A stretch of 32,267 bases of DNA from the NCBI GenBank assembly GCA_000999315.1, contig LCFW01000011.1, forward strand, positions 1-32,267. Reading direction: 5' to 3'. The position numbers and the translations under genes were made by a program. This document shows, piece by piece, positions 15,188 to 23,687 of the stretch; position 1 is the stretch's first letter, and each line of letters opens with the position of its first letter. The notes under the pieces were generated by a model. It was not told the origin of the DNA and searched no databases. It saw only the letters and a program-made list of their open reading frames with translations. Source of the DNA: Candidatus Peregrinibacteria bacterium GW2011_GWF2_43_17 (lineage in GTDB: Bacteria > Patescibacteriota > Gracilibacteria > UBA1369 > UBA12470).

Positions 15188-16216
15188 TTACAATCCTTTT
15201 CTGTATTTAAACTTGTCGTACTCATCTTCATACGCAGGATCGCTTACTTTTCTAAACCCGGCCTTTTCATGAGCTCTAACAGAAGCAATATTACTTCTGC
15301 TAATTGTAGCAATTAAAAATTCCAATCCGGTTTTCTCAAGCAAAACTTGATAAAATTTCGAAGGTAATCCCCTACCACGATATTTTGGATCAACAACGAT
15401 ATGGGTAATATTTTTCTCACTATCGGTATCATAGACACCTACAACCCCAAGCTTTTCCCCATTCTCACCGATAACAATATAATATCTCTGATTTCTACAA
15501 TTCTCCATCCCTAAAGCAATCCATCCGTCAGTTCCTTCCAACTGATAAAAATAATCCATATCGCCCTTCGGATTAAAATCATGGAGCTCCAATTTGCCGA
15601 AATCACTTTCTTGCAGACCTTCAATATTCTCTCTCATTCTATTCCCAAAACCATTTCTTTCATCGGCAACATCGCTATCTTTAACCAAAATCGAATAACC
15701 CGTTTCAGATAAATGCTTTATACGACCATTATCTTTTTGTATTAAATCCGCAAATTCGGGATATGGAACCTTTCTATACCCTTTCTCAACAGCATAACCA
15801 TGCATCGTTTTCGTAACAGAAACCAGAATCGACCTCGGATCATTCTTCATAATATCAGACTCCAAATTCGAAACGATATCATCACCGACTCTAAATCCGC
15901 GATGAGAAGGCAAAACAACTATCCGTCGCCACTCACAAACCGGAGCACCATCCTTGGTAACTCCATCAACCTCCCACATACCAAAACCTATCAACTTATC
16001 ACCATCAAAAACCAATACGGTTTTTGGATCCTTAACAGCTCTTGAAAAAATCTCACGCACATCACCCCTTTCTTTATTCGCTTCTTCAGGAGTATCAGAA
16101 ACGGAATCAACATAGCAATCCGCAATTCGGTTAACAACATCTTCAGACAAGCTTACGTCGAGCCCACCCCTCATAACGGATACACTATCCGGATTTTTTA
16201 GCACATCATTTCCCAT
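15188..16216 (-). CDS. Tandem GNAT acetyltransferase-like protein
   Basis: 342 residues with two GNAT-like halves. The first (about 15-160) has 'RRIVVLPSHRGFRVGDDIVS' with the acetyl-CoA pyrophosphate loop RGFRVG. The second (about 190-342) has 'THIVVDPKYRGRGLPSKFY' (RGRGL) and the typical end 'NIASVRAHEKAGFRKV'. The second half is the better match; the first may be structural or act on a different substrate. The substrate is unknown. Its start is 4 bp from structured element copy 2, and it is convergent with the cysteine-rich gene. Confidence 0.82.
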   Translation of the reverse strand: MGNDVLKNPDSVSVMRGGLDVSLSEDVVNRIADCYVDSVSDTPEEANKERGDVREIFSRAVKDPKTVLVFDGDKLIGFGMWEVDGVTKDGAPVCEWRRIVVLPSHRGFRVGDDIVSNLESDIMKNDPRSILVSVTKTMHGYAVEKGYRKVPYPEFADLIQKDNGRIKHLSETGYSILVKDSDVADERNGFGNRMRENIEGLQESDFGKLELHDFNPKGDMDYFYQLEGTDGWIALGMENCRNQRYYIVIGENGEKLGVVGVYDTDSEKNITHIVVDPKYRGRGLPSKFYQVLLEKTGLEFLIATISRSNIASVRAHEKAGFRKVSDPAYEDEYDKFKYRKGL

Positions 16217-16219
16217 TCA

Positions 16220-16339
16220 AAGCGTTTAATTACTTTCGAAATAAACATCTGCAGTGATCCTCGTTTCTCGAAGGCGTACACGATAGCCTGAGAGAAACAG
16301 GAAACGAAGCCGTTTATAAGAAAGTAATTAAATGCGCTT
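16220..16339. repeat. Structured hairpin element, copy 2
   Basis: Outer arms 16220-16237 and 16320-16339 pair over 18 bp with a 2-nt bulge, extended by TAAAC / GTTTA (16242-16246 / 16312-16316). The right arm contains the TAA stop (16328-16330) of the phosphatase gene. The core (16247-16311) aligns with copy 1 at about 77%; middle stem TTTCTC/GAGAAA and inner stem AGGC/GCCT differ from copy 1 by compensatory changes, and the apical loop is GTACACGATA. Confidence 0.75.
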
Positions 16340-17911
16340 CACCACAACTATCGTCATATCATCCGCCTGTTTCGCCTTCCCCATAAACTCCTTCACATCC
16401 GCCAAAAGCGCATTTTTGATACCGTCGGAAGTAACCAAATCGCAATACTCCGAAACGGCTCGTTTGAACATCGGCATCCCGTATTGTTCATCTTTCATAT
16501 TCCTCGCTTCGGGCATCCCATCGCTATAAATTATTAGCACGTCGCCGGTCCTCATCGAAACCTCAACCTCATTCAAAGTTTTCCCTATATCCTCAACCAT
16601 CCCAAGCGCGATACCGCCCGTCGGCATCTCCTCGACCTTCTTTTCCGCCGCATTGAATTTCAAAATCTGATTATGACCAGCGCTGATATAGCGCAACACG
16701 CCGGTTTTCTCATCTATGCTCGCAAGCGCCATCGTCATAAACATATTTGCGGCAGTTTTTTCATTCAAAATATCATTCACATTGATCAATATATCTTTGG
16801 AATCAGAGGTAAAATTCGTCGCACTATAAAGCAAAGCATTCGCGACCGAAGCAACTATTCCGGCCGGCACACCGTGACCCGTCACATCGCCAAGATACAA
16901 ATAAAATCGTCCGTCTTTGGTTTTTATAAAATCATAACAATCCCCTCCAACTTCATCCGCAGGTATCAACCCGCCAGTAATATCAAACCCGACAACTGAA
17001 GGCTTTCCCTTGGGCAAAATCTCTTTCTGAATTCTACTGGCAAGCTCGAGCTCTTTCGCAACCCTCTCCTTATAAACAAGTGCTTTCGTACTCACTTCAA
17101 GATCGGATGCCATCTTATTAAAAGCTTTTGACAGAACACCGAGCTCATCATTGCTTTTCACAACCACTCTCGAAGCGAAATCTCCCGTCGCGATTTTCAA
17201 AACTCCCATCTCAAGCGCCTTAACCGGCTTAACTACCGAAGATGCCATTGAAAAACTCAAGAAAAACGCCACCACGACACCAAGCAACATCAAAATCAAA
17301 ATCCTGGTCTTTGTCGCATCTATTCTCGACTGCAAATTTTCATAAGAAATATCGTAAATAACCGCATATTTCCCATCATAAGGATAAACTATATTCGATA
17401 CCCTATCCGCCTCCGTAATCCCCTCCTCCAAAACATTCTCGTTTTGATCCACAAAATACTCATTCCCATCAGCATCTTCTTTGATATAAACGATACTTCC
17501 GTCCTCAAGCAAATAAGATGAGTTCGCGGCCTTAATTCTATCCGTCATCCACGATTCGCTAACCGTTCTCTCATCACCCGTATATTGCGCAACCTCTTCC
17601 GTTTCCGAATCATATAAAACCTCTCCGGCATAAGTCGCAAGATAAATTCTGTCCACATCATCATTTTTCTTAAAAATCTCTTTTATCTCTCTATTAAAAT
17701 TTAAAAATCCGTCCTGCTCCAAATAATTTTGGCTCAAGAGAACTATATCCTCAGCGGTAAGCTCGGAAAAGCTTTTCGCGTTCCTGTAAATATCATGCGA
17801 AAGTTCGAGTGATTTCTCCTTTAAAAGCATAAAACCCGTAAGCCCGAAAAGGAGCACTATCAGCACCGAAACAACCGCTATGAATTTGGTCTTTAGGGAA
17901 TAAAAAAACAT
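16328..17911 (-). CDS. Membrane-bound HAMP / PP2C-type (SpoIIE/RsbU) serine phosphatase
   Basis: 527 residues. Transmembrane segment 9-30, an extracytoplasmic sensor region about 31-200, second transmembrane segment about 203-225, HAMP about 224-277, then a SpoIIE/RsbU phosphatase domain from about 280 to the end. Metal-binding aspartates are in 'VGGDCYDF' (Asp324) and 'GDVTGHGVPAG' (Asp342), and 'DVLIIYSDGMPEARN' is also conserved. In known systems such proteins dephosphorylate anti-sigma antagonists in partner-switching. No STAS or RsbW-like gene is in this window. A good promoter with a palindrome precedes it; its stop codon lies in element copy 2. Confidence 0.93.
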   Translation of the reverse strand: MFFYSLKTKFIAVVSVLIVLLFGLTGFMLLKEKSLELSHDIYRNAKSFSELTAEDIVLLSQNYLEQDGFLNFNREIKEIFKKNDDVDRIYLATYAGEVLYDSETEEVAQYTGDERTVSESWMTDRIKAANSSYLLEDGSIVYIKEDADGNEYFVDQNENVLEEGITEADRVSNIVYPYDGKYAVIYDISYENLQSRIDATKTRILILMLLGVVVAFFLSFSMASSVVKPVKALEMGVLKIATGDFASRVVVKSNDELGVLSKAFNKMASDLEVSTKALVYKERVAKELELASRIQKEILPKGKPSVVGFDITGGLIPADEVGGDCYDFIKTKDGRFYLYLGDVTGHGVPAGIVASVANALLYSATNFTSDSKDILINVNDILNEKTAANMFMTMALASIDEKTGVLRYISAGHNQILKFNAAEKKVEEMPTGGIALGMVEDIGKTLNEVEVSMRTGDVLIIYSDGMPEARNMKDEQYGMPMFKRAVSEYCDLVTSDGIKNALLADVKEFMGKAKQADDMTIVVVKRI

Positions 17912-17912
17912 A

Positions 17913-17965
17913 ATATTGATTCAAGACTATCAATATATTTTACCACAAAAGCCGGGAAGCGACAA
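17913..17965 (-). promoter_or_regulatory. Phosphatase-gene promoter with palindrome
   Basis: On the minus strand TTGTCG (17960-17965), a 17-bp spacer and TAAAAT (17937-17942) preceded by TGG, an extended -10. An 8-bp inverted repeat ATATTGAT (17913-17920) / ATCAATAT (17929-17936) lies between the -10 and the start codon at 17911, a likely operator or leader hairpin. Confidence 0.65.
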
Positions 17966-17966
17966 T

Positions 17967-19520
17967 CTAAAACTCAGCCGCCAAAATATACCCGTCAACC
18001 CTCGAGCTCCAACTCACTCCCTCCGAGAACCCGTAAATAAATTTAGATTCGAACAAAGGAACCCCCGCCAAATCTTCCTCGATCAAAATATGCATAATCT
18101 CCTTCAAGATCGAAATTCTTTCCATGGAATCACTCTCCGAAAAAGACTCCTCTATAAGCTCATCAACTTCCGAATTCTCATACCCGACATTATAAGCCCC
18201 GTAAAACTCATCTTTGCTGTGAAAAACCGTCTCATATAAATCCACCGCATCACCAAGCTCGGATTTCCAACCCGTAAAATAAACATCATAAGAACCTTCC
18301 GTCATAGCCAATGTCAAATCAGCCGCACTCAAGTACTCCGCGTTGACTTCAACCCCCGCCCCAAAAGCGAACATATCCTGCAAATACCCACCGAGTTCCT
18401 CCATCCCATCGGCCATCGCAATAGAGAAATCGAAAACCTCATTCTCTTCAAAAACACTTTTCGCACCATCCGCATCATAAGCAGGCATCTTTATAGTCGA
18501 ATCATATCCGCTGACACCTTTCCCCACAAACTGATCCGCCACTTGTGCATATTCCGAAAACCCGGAAACCAAATCTTCCGTATCAACAGCCATCGCGAAA
18601 GCCTCCCTCAAAACGACATCCTCAAACACACTTTCGGTATTGAATAAGAAAAAATTCACTTCCAAACTCGGCTGAGTCACAACAGAAATCCCGGCAGTTT
18701 CCAAGTCGGCAACAGACTCCGGCGCAACGTTCGCCAACACATCAATTTCGCCATTTAAAAGCGCCTCTTCCCTTTTCTCGCTATCCGATATTGAAACAAT
18801 CTTCACACTCTCGTAAGAAGGCTTGAAACCCCAATAATATGAAAAATACCGGAGAACAAGTTCGCTATCCCCCGAATCGGAAGAGACATTATAAGAGATT
18901 GCGGAATATGGTCCTGTACCTATAGGCGCATCTTGCACATCTTCATCCGAAGGAAAAACATTGATATAAGCCAATCTATTCGGCAAAATCGGATCTATTT
19001 TATTTGTTGTAATCAAAACCGTTAAATCATCCGTCGCCTCGACATTTTCTATCGAGCTCAAAACCGACATCATCTGCGAATTTTCATCATCCATCGCATA
19101 ATTGATACTTGCCAAAACATCCGCAGAATCAAATATCGTCCCATCATGGAAATAGACCTCATCCCTCAATTTAAACTCCCATGTAAACTGATCAATCTGC
19201 CCCCAGCTTATCGCCAAACACGGTTCAAGCGCCAAATTTTTATCAAATCTGGTCAACCCCTCATAAATATTACCGAGAAATTTCCTGTTTCTGACATCGT
19301 AATTCGCCGGATCAAAACTCGTCAGCCCCTCGGCATAAGCAATCACCAACATCTCATCATTCACACTCTTTTCCGTCTTAAAAGTATCCTCTACAAACCT
19401 CGAAACACTATCCCTGAAATAATAAACAATCCCAGCAACAATCGTAACAATTATCAAAAACACCATCATCTTAACCACACTCGGTCGTCCGCTTTGTTCT
19501 GTTTGTATTTGTTCGTCCAT
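17967..19520 (-). CDS. Family-5 ABC transporter solute-binding protein (peptide/nickel type)
   Basis: 517 residues from the ATG at 19520. The longer frame from 19604 runs through heptamer repeats and is rejected. Residues about 18-36 ('MMVFLIIVTIVAGIVYYF') form a membrane anchor with no lipobox. The rest is a type-5 periplasmic binding fold: 'SFDPANYDVRNRKFLGNIYE', 'FKLRDEVYFHDGTIFDSADV', 'GTGPY'. Such proteins deliver oligopeptides or nickel chelates to DppBCDF-type permeases. No permease or ATPase gene is adjacent, so it is either an orphan receptor or served by genes elsewhere. It lies between lepA and the phosphatase on the same strand. Confidence 0.92.
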   Translation of the reverse strand: MDEQIQTEQSGRPSVVKMMVFLIIVTIVAGIVYYFRDSVSRFVEDTFKTEKSVNDEMLVIAYAEGLTSFDPANYDVRNRKFLGNIYEGLTRFDKNLALEPCLAISWGQIDQFTWEFKLRDEVYFHDGTIFDSADVLASINYAMDDENSQMMSVLSSIENVEATDDLTVLITTNKIDPILPNRLAYINVFPSDEDVQDAPIGTGPYSAISYNVSSDSGDSELVLRYFSYYWGFKPSYESVKIVSISDSEKREEALLNGEIDVLANVAPESVADLETAGISVVTQPSLEVNFFLFNTESVFEDVVLREAFAMAVDTEDLVSGFSEYAQVADQFVGKGVSGYDSTIKMPAYDADGAKSVFEENEVFDFSIAMADGMEELGGYLQDMFAFGAGVEVNAEYLSAADLTLAMTEGSYDVYFTGWKSELGDAVDLYETVFHSKDEFYGAYNVGYENSEVDELIEESFSESDSMERISILKEIMHILIEEDLAGVPLFESKFIYGFSEGVSWSSRVDGYILAAEF

Positions 19521-19546
19521 GACGCATGGATATAGTACATACGACG

Positions 19547-19567
19547 CAGTCCGTAGTCCATAGTCTG
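19547..19567. repeat. Short tandem heptamer repeat
   Basis: Three imperfect units of TAGTCCR (CAGTCCG, TAGTCCA, TAGTCTG) in the 87-bp gap between lepA and the solute-binding protein gene. They account for the spurious N-terminal extension of the latter. Confidence 0.6.
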
Positions 19568-19607
19568 TAGCAAGTATCAGAAAACAATGCCACAAACGAA
19601 CCAATAA

Positions 19608-21407
19608 TTATCTCTTCAATACTGCCATAAACGCCTCTTGCGGCACATTCACCCTCCCCACCATCTTCATTCTTTTCTTTCCCTCTTTTTGCTTCTTAAG
19701 AAGTTTATCTTTTCTGCTTCTATCACCTCCGTAAAGATATCCGGTCACATCTTTTCTATATGCTGGAATAGTTTCACGAGCGATAATTTTAACACCGATA
19801 GCGGCTTGAATCGGTATCTCAAATTGAGTACGCGGAATCAACTCTTTCAACTTTTTCGCGACAGCCGAACCGACATAATAAGCCTCGCTTTTATGCATAA
19901 TCATAGACAAAGGCGGCACAATATCACCGGCAACCAAGATGTCAACTTTTACCAAATTTTCCTCCCTGTAATCCAAAAACTCGTAGTTCATCGAAGCATA
20001 TCCGGAAGAGATACTTTTAAGTTTGTCATAAAAATCCACAACTATCGAAGCCAACGGGATTTCATAATCCAAAACGACTCTCGATTCGCTCAAGTAATGC
20101 ATACCTTTACTGATACCTCTTCTCTCTTGTAAAAGTTTTATAACCGCACCCGTATACTCTTTCGGCACCAAAATCTCAACCTTAACCCAAGGCTCTTTAA
20201 CCGCCGTAAGATACGACCTGTCGGGCAAATCCGAAGGACTTTCTATCGCCTGCTCCTCCCCCGTCGTCAGTATCGCCTTATAAGATACCGACGGAGCCGT
20301 AACCACCAAATTCAAATCGTACTCCCTTTCCAATCTTTCTTGAACAATATCAAGATGTAAAAGCCCCAAAAATCCGCATCTGAAACCATGCCCCAACGCA
20401 TTCGATCTTTCGGGCTCATAAGACAAAGCCGAATCATTCAAACTCAACTTCTCAAGAGCATCACGCAAAACAGGATAATCATCCCCTTCCACACAAAATA
20501 TACTGGCAAAAACAAAAGGAGTGACTTTTTTATAACCTGCCAAAGGTTTTGCAAAAATCAAATCCGTCTTGTCGCTCTTCCACAAAGTATCACCAACTCT
20601 CGCCTCAGATATGGTTTTCAACCCTGTAACCACATACCCGACCTCTCCACACGCAATCACGTCTGCCGGCTTATATTTCGGTTTAAAATACCCAACCTCC
20701 AATATATCGAAAACCGCCCTCGTGTGGAGCATCGTAATTTTATCCCCTCTCTTAAGACTCCCCTCTTTTACCCTGACATAAGTCACAACTCCCTTATAAG
20801 AATCGTAAACAGAGTCAAAAATCAAAGCCTTGGTCTCTCCCGTATCATCTGTTTTCGGAGGCGGAACAGTCTCAACAACCCTCTTCAAAACCTCCTCGAC
20901 GTTTGTCCCTTCCTTCGCAGAGACTGCAATGATTTCGTCAGCGGGAATCCCAAGCGCTTCTTCTATTTCCTTAGCCCTCTTTGACACTTCCGCAGCAGGC
21001 AAATCTATCTTATTCAAAACCGGAACAATCGTTAAATTATGATCTAAAGCCATATAACAATTCGCAAGCGTCTGAGCCTCAATCCCCTGCGTCGAATCAA
21101 CTATCAAAATCGCCCCCTCGCACGCTGCAAGACTTCTCGAAACCTCATAGGAAAAGTCTACATGCCCCGGAGTATCTATCAGGTTCAAAATGTAATTCTC
21201 TCCTCCATAATTCCACTCCATCCTAACCGGCTGAAGTTTTATTGTAATACCTCTCTCCTGCTCAAGCTCCATCGTATCGAGCATCTGAGCATGTTTCATG
21301 TCTCGCTTCGAAATCGTCCCGGTCAACTCAAGCAACCTGTCGGCAAGAGTTGATTTGCCATGATCTATATGCGCAATTATGCAGAAATTTCTTATATTAT
21401 TTGCCAT
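19608..21407 (-). CDS. lepA: Elongation factor 4 (LepA)
   Basis: 599 residues, full length. Ribosome-bound GTPase that back-translocates or helps ribosome function under stress. G1 'AHIDHGKSTLADR', G2 region 'ERGITIKLQPV', G3 'DTPGHVDF', G4 'NKIDLP' and G5 'SAKEG' are all present. The LepA-specific C-terminal domain follows: 'KVTPFVFASIFCVEGDDY', 'RCGFLGLLHLDIVQERLERE', and the terminal 'KKQKEGKKRMKMVGRVNVPQ'. It is divergent from the second cysteine-rich gene. A promoter with an extended -10 lies just upstream. Confidence 0.98.
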   Translation of the reverse strand: MANNIRNFCIIAHIDHGKSTLADRLLELTGTISKRDMKHAQMLDTMELEQERGITIKLQPVRMEWNYGGENYILNLIDTPGHVDFSYEVSRSLAACEGAILIVDSTQGIEAQTLANCYMALDHNLTIVPVLNKIDLPAAEVSKRAKEIEEALGIPADEIIAVSAKEGTNVEEVLKRVVETVPPPKTDDTGETKALIFDSVYDSYKGVVTYVRVKEGSLKRGDKITMLHTRAVFDILEVGYFKPKYKPADVIACGEVGYVVTGLKTISEARVGDTLWKSDKTDLIFAKPLAGYKKVTPFVFASIFCVEGDDYPVLRDALEKLSLNDSALSYEPERSNALGHGFRCGFLGLLHLDIVQERLEREYDLNLVVTAPSVSYKAILTTGEEQAIESPSDLPDRSYLTAVKEPWVKVEILVPKEYTGAVIKLLQERRGISKGMHYLSESRVVLDYEIPLASIVVDFYDKLKSISSGYASMNYEFLDYREENLVKVDILVAGDIVPPLSMIMHKSEAYYVGSAVAKKLKELIPRTQFEIPIQAAIGVKIIARETIPAYRKDVTGYLYGGDRSRKDKLLKKQKEGKKRMKMVGRVNVPQEAFMAVLKR

Positions 21408-21431
21408 TTCAATCTGTTATACACGGGCAAG

Positions 21432-21460
21432 ATTCTATCATAAGCCATCACGCCACTCAA
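21432..21460 (-). promoter_or_regulatory. lepA promoter
   Basis: On the minus strand TTGAGT (21455-21460), a 17-bp spacer and TAGAAT (21432-21437) preceded by TGA (extended -10), 24 bp upstream of the lepA ATG. Confidence 0.65.
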
Positions 21461-21541
21461 ATCTCGAAATTCAAAACTACAAATCATTGTCATATCGTCA
21501 CATATAGGATTAAATAACAGCAGGTATAACTCGCATCTCCA

Positions 21542-23137
21542 ATGAATTCATGCACCAAATGCCATTCCTCGTTCCAAATTACCACTCAAGAAGAGAAGTA
21601 CTACATAACCAACGACTTACCGGCACCTACGCAATGTCCGGAATGTCGGCTAATACGACGATTACAGGAAAGAAACGCACGAAAATTGTATTATAGAAAG
21701 TGTGACCTTTCGGGCAAAACCATACTTTCCATGTACCATCAAGATCAACCGTTCCCGGTTTACGATCAGGCACTTTGGTGGCAAGACAGCTGGAACGAAC
21801 TCGATTATGGAATGGATTTTGATTTCAACAAAACATTTTTTGAACAATTCAAAACACTCAAAAATCGTGTCCCGCATTTCTCGGTTTTCGTAGTTGGCGG
21901 CACATTGGAAAATAGCGATTTCACAAATTGCACAGGATATCTCAAGAATTGCTATCTGATTTCTGAAAGCGATTATGACGAAGATTGCCTATACTCAAAC
22001 CGCATTTATCATTCCAAAAAACTAATAGATTGTACGAACTGCTATAACTCAGAATGGTGTTACGAATGCATAGACTGTCAAAATGTTTACGATCTCAAAT
22101 GGTCGCAAGAATGTGAAAATTGCCACTCGAGTGCTTTTTTAAAAAACTGTATAGGATGCAGAAATTGCATAGCTTGCATCAACCAACGACACAAAGAGTT
22201 CATGATTTTCAACAAGCAATATTCTCCTGAAGAATACAAAAAAGCATCATTAGATTTAAGCCTATACAACGCGGAGCAAATCGAAAAATTCTTCACTTCA
22301 CAGCCGCAAAAAGCGGTTCAAGGCGAACATAACGAAAATGTAATTGGCGATCACGTATACAACTCAAAAAACAGCACCGAGTGCTTCGACTGCAAAGATT
22401 TGGAAGATTGCCTTTATTGCGCAAAAACAGCTGTAAGCGTCAAAAACTGCATCGACTACACAGCATGGGGATTCAAAGCCGAACTTGTATATCAATCCGC
22501 CGCTTGCGGCGACAATATATACGATTGCAAATTTTGCGTCACGTGCACAACCAACCTGTCTAACGCAGAATATTGTTCCCTCTGTAGCAGCTCAAATCAT
22601 ATCTTCGGATGCGTCGGACTCAAAAAAAAGAAATTTTGTATATTAAACAAAGAGTATTCCGAACAGAACTTTTACAAATTAAGAGAAAAAATAATCGCAC
22701 ATATGAAAAAAACCGGCGAATGGGGCCAGTTTTTCCCAATAGACATATGTTCATTCGGATACAACGAAACATTAGCCATGGACCATTTCCCAATCACCAA
22801 AGAAGAAGCCTTAGCTAAAGGATATAAATGGTCGGATTACGAAATGCCAACTCAAAAAACATCAAACGACATTACAGATAAAATCATTCTATGTGAAATA
22901 ACAAAAAAACCTTTCAAACTTACAACACAAGAATTGGACTTCTATCAAAAAATGAATATCCCATACCCCAACAAGCGACCAGATCAGCGACATGCCGACA
23001 GAATGTCCAAACGGTCCGCTTACAGGTTGAAAATGGCACCATGCAGTTCATGCAAACGTGAAATCATCCAAAGTATAAATCAAACACCTTTGGAAAAGCC
23101 ACTTTGCAACGAATGTTATCTAAAATTGGTTTACTAA
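21542..23137 (+). CDS. Cysteine-rich zinc-ribbon protein (copy 2), uncharacterised
   Basis: 531 residues, paralogue of the protein at 13483-15162 with the same order of domains. Outer ribbons are kept: Cys4/7/32/35 at the N-terminus, and 'CSSCKREI' with 'CNECY' at the C-terminus. The two inner ribbons have lost ligands: 'KCDLSGKTILSMY' with 'PFPVYDQALWW' where copy 1 has Cys, and 'CEITKKPF' with 'YPNKRPDQRHADR' where copy 1 has C-x-x-C pairs. The Cys-rich middle ('DEDCLYSNRIYHSKKLIDC', 'CIGCRNCIACINQRHKEFMI') and the 'GEWGQFFPIDICSFGYNETL' segment are conserved. Function unknown. Monocistronic, divergent from lepA. Confidence 0.8.
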   Translation: MNSCTKCHSSFQITTQEEKYYITNDLPAPTQCPECRLIRRLQERNARKLYYRKCDLSGKTILSMYHQDQPFPVYDQALWWQDSWNELDYGMDFDFNKTFFEQFKTLKNRVPHFSVFVVGGTLENSDFTNCTGYLKNCYLISESDYDEDCLYSNRIYHSKKLIDCTNCYNSEWCYECIDCQNVYDLKWSQECENCHSSAFLKNCIGCRNCIACINQRHKEFMIFNKQYSPEEYKKASLDLSLYNAEQIEKFFTSQPQKAVQGEHNENVIGDHVYNSKNSTECFDCKDLEDCLYCAKTAVSVKNCIDYTAWGFKAELVYQSAACGDNIYDCKFCVTCTTNLSNAEYCSLCSSSNHIFGCVGLKKKKFCILNKEYSEQNFYKLREKIIAHMKKTGEWGQFFPIDICSFGYNETLAMDHFPITKEEALAKGYKWSDYEMPTQKTSNDITDKIILCEITKKPFKLTTQELDFYQKMNIPYPNKRPDQRHADRMSKRSAYRLKMAPCSSCKREIIQSINQTPLEKPLCNECYLKLVY

Positions 23138-23182
23138 AGAAAGCAGAATAAAAGAGAAAATCTGTTTATCTATAATTCTGCC

Positions 23183-23211
23183 TTCCGCAACCCTGCTTTT
23201 CGTGCTATAAT
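23183..23211 (+). promoter_or_regulatory. Promoter of the PrgI / TraC-like pair
   Basis: A perfect TATAAT (23206-23211) preceded by TGC (extended -10), 17 bp from a weak TTCCGC (23183-23188). Transcription would start about 17 bp before the PrgI ATG. Confidence 0.65.
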
Positions 23212-23234
23212 TAATAGATTTAAAAGGGCCAACT

Positions 23235-23684
23235 ATGCAATTCAAGGTTCCACAAAACGTCCAGATGGAAGACAAAATCGTCGGTCCTCTAACCCTAAAA
23301 CAGCTCATAATCTGCGCTGTCGGAGGCGGCATATCTTATTTCATCTACATCAGCACCTCCAACATCTACGTTCTCTCCATCTGGTTACCGGCAACATCAA
23401 TTCCGGCATTAATCACAGTCGCAATCGCATTTGTAAAAATTAAAGACATTCCATTCATAAAATTCGTATTCCTGGAACTGGAAAGACTCCTCGTCCCTCA
23501 AAAAAGATTTTTCATCAAAGGAAGCGCCGAAACTTACAAGTCATGTCTTTATCAAGAACAAACAAAAAAACAGATCAAAAAAGAGGCCGACAACATTAAG
23601 AAGAAAAACGAAGCCGTAAAAGGAAAAATTAAAGACATAGACAAGCTCACTAAAATTTTAGATTCACAAGGAGTAACCAAATAA
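23235..23684 (+). CDS. PrgI family membrane protein
   Basis: 149 residues. PrgI proteins are small membrane components of Gram-positive conjugation-like (type IV secretion) systems and are very common in CPR. 'MQFKVPQNVQMEDKIVGPLT' is the typical start, followed by 'LKQLIICAVGGGISYFIY' and a second hydrophobic segment (about 50-72), so there are two transmembrane helices. The C-terminal third is a Lys/Glu-rich, coiled-coil-like tail (about 105-149). It is 3 bp upstream of the TraC-like gene, with which it surely forms an operon. Confidence 0.9.
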   Translation: MQFKVPQNVQMEDKIVGPLTLKQLIICAVGGGISYFIYISTSNIYVLSIWLPATSIPALITVAIAFVKIKDIPFIKFVFLELERLLVPQKRFFIKGSAETYKSCLYQEQTKKQIKKEADNIKKKNEAVKGKIKDIDKLTKILDSQGVTK

Positions 23685-23687
23685 AAA

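Noticed and set aside
19521-19604. N-terminal extension of the solute-binding protein
   Set aside because: It is translated from heptamer repeats; the usual charged N-terminus and membrane anchor start at 19520.
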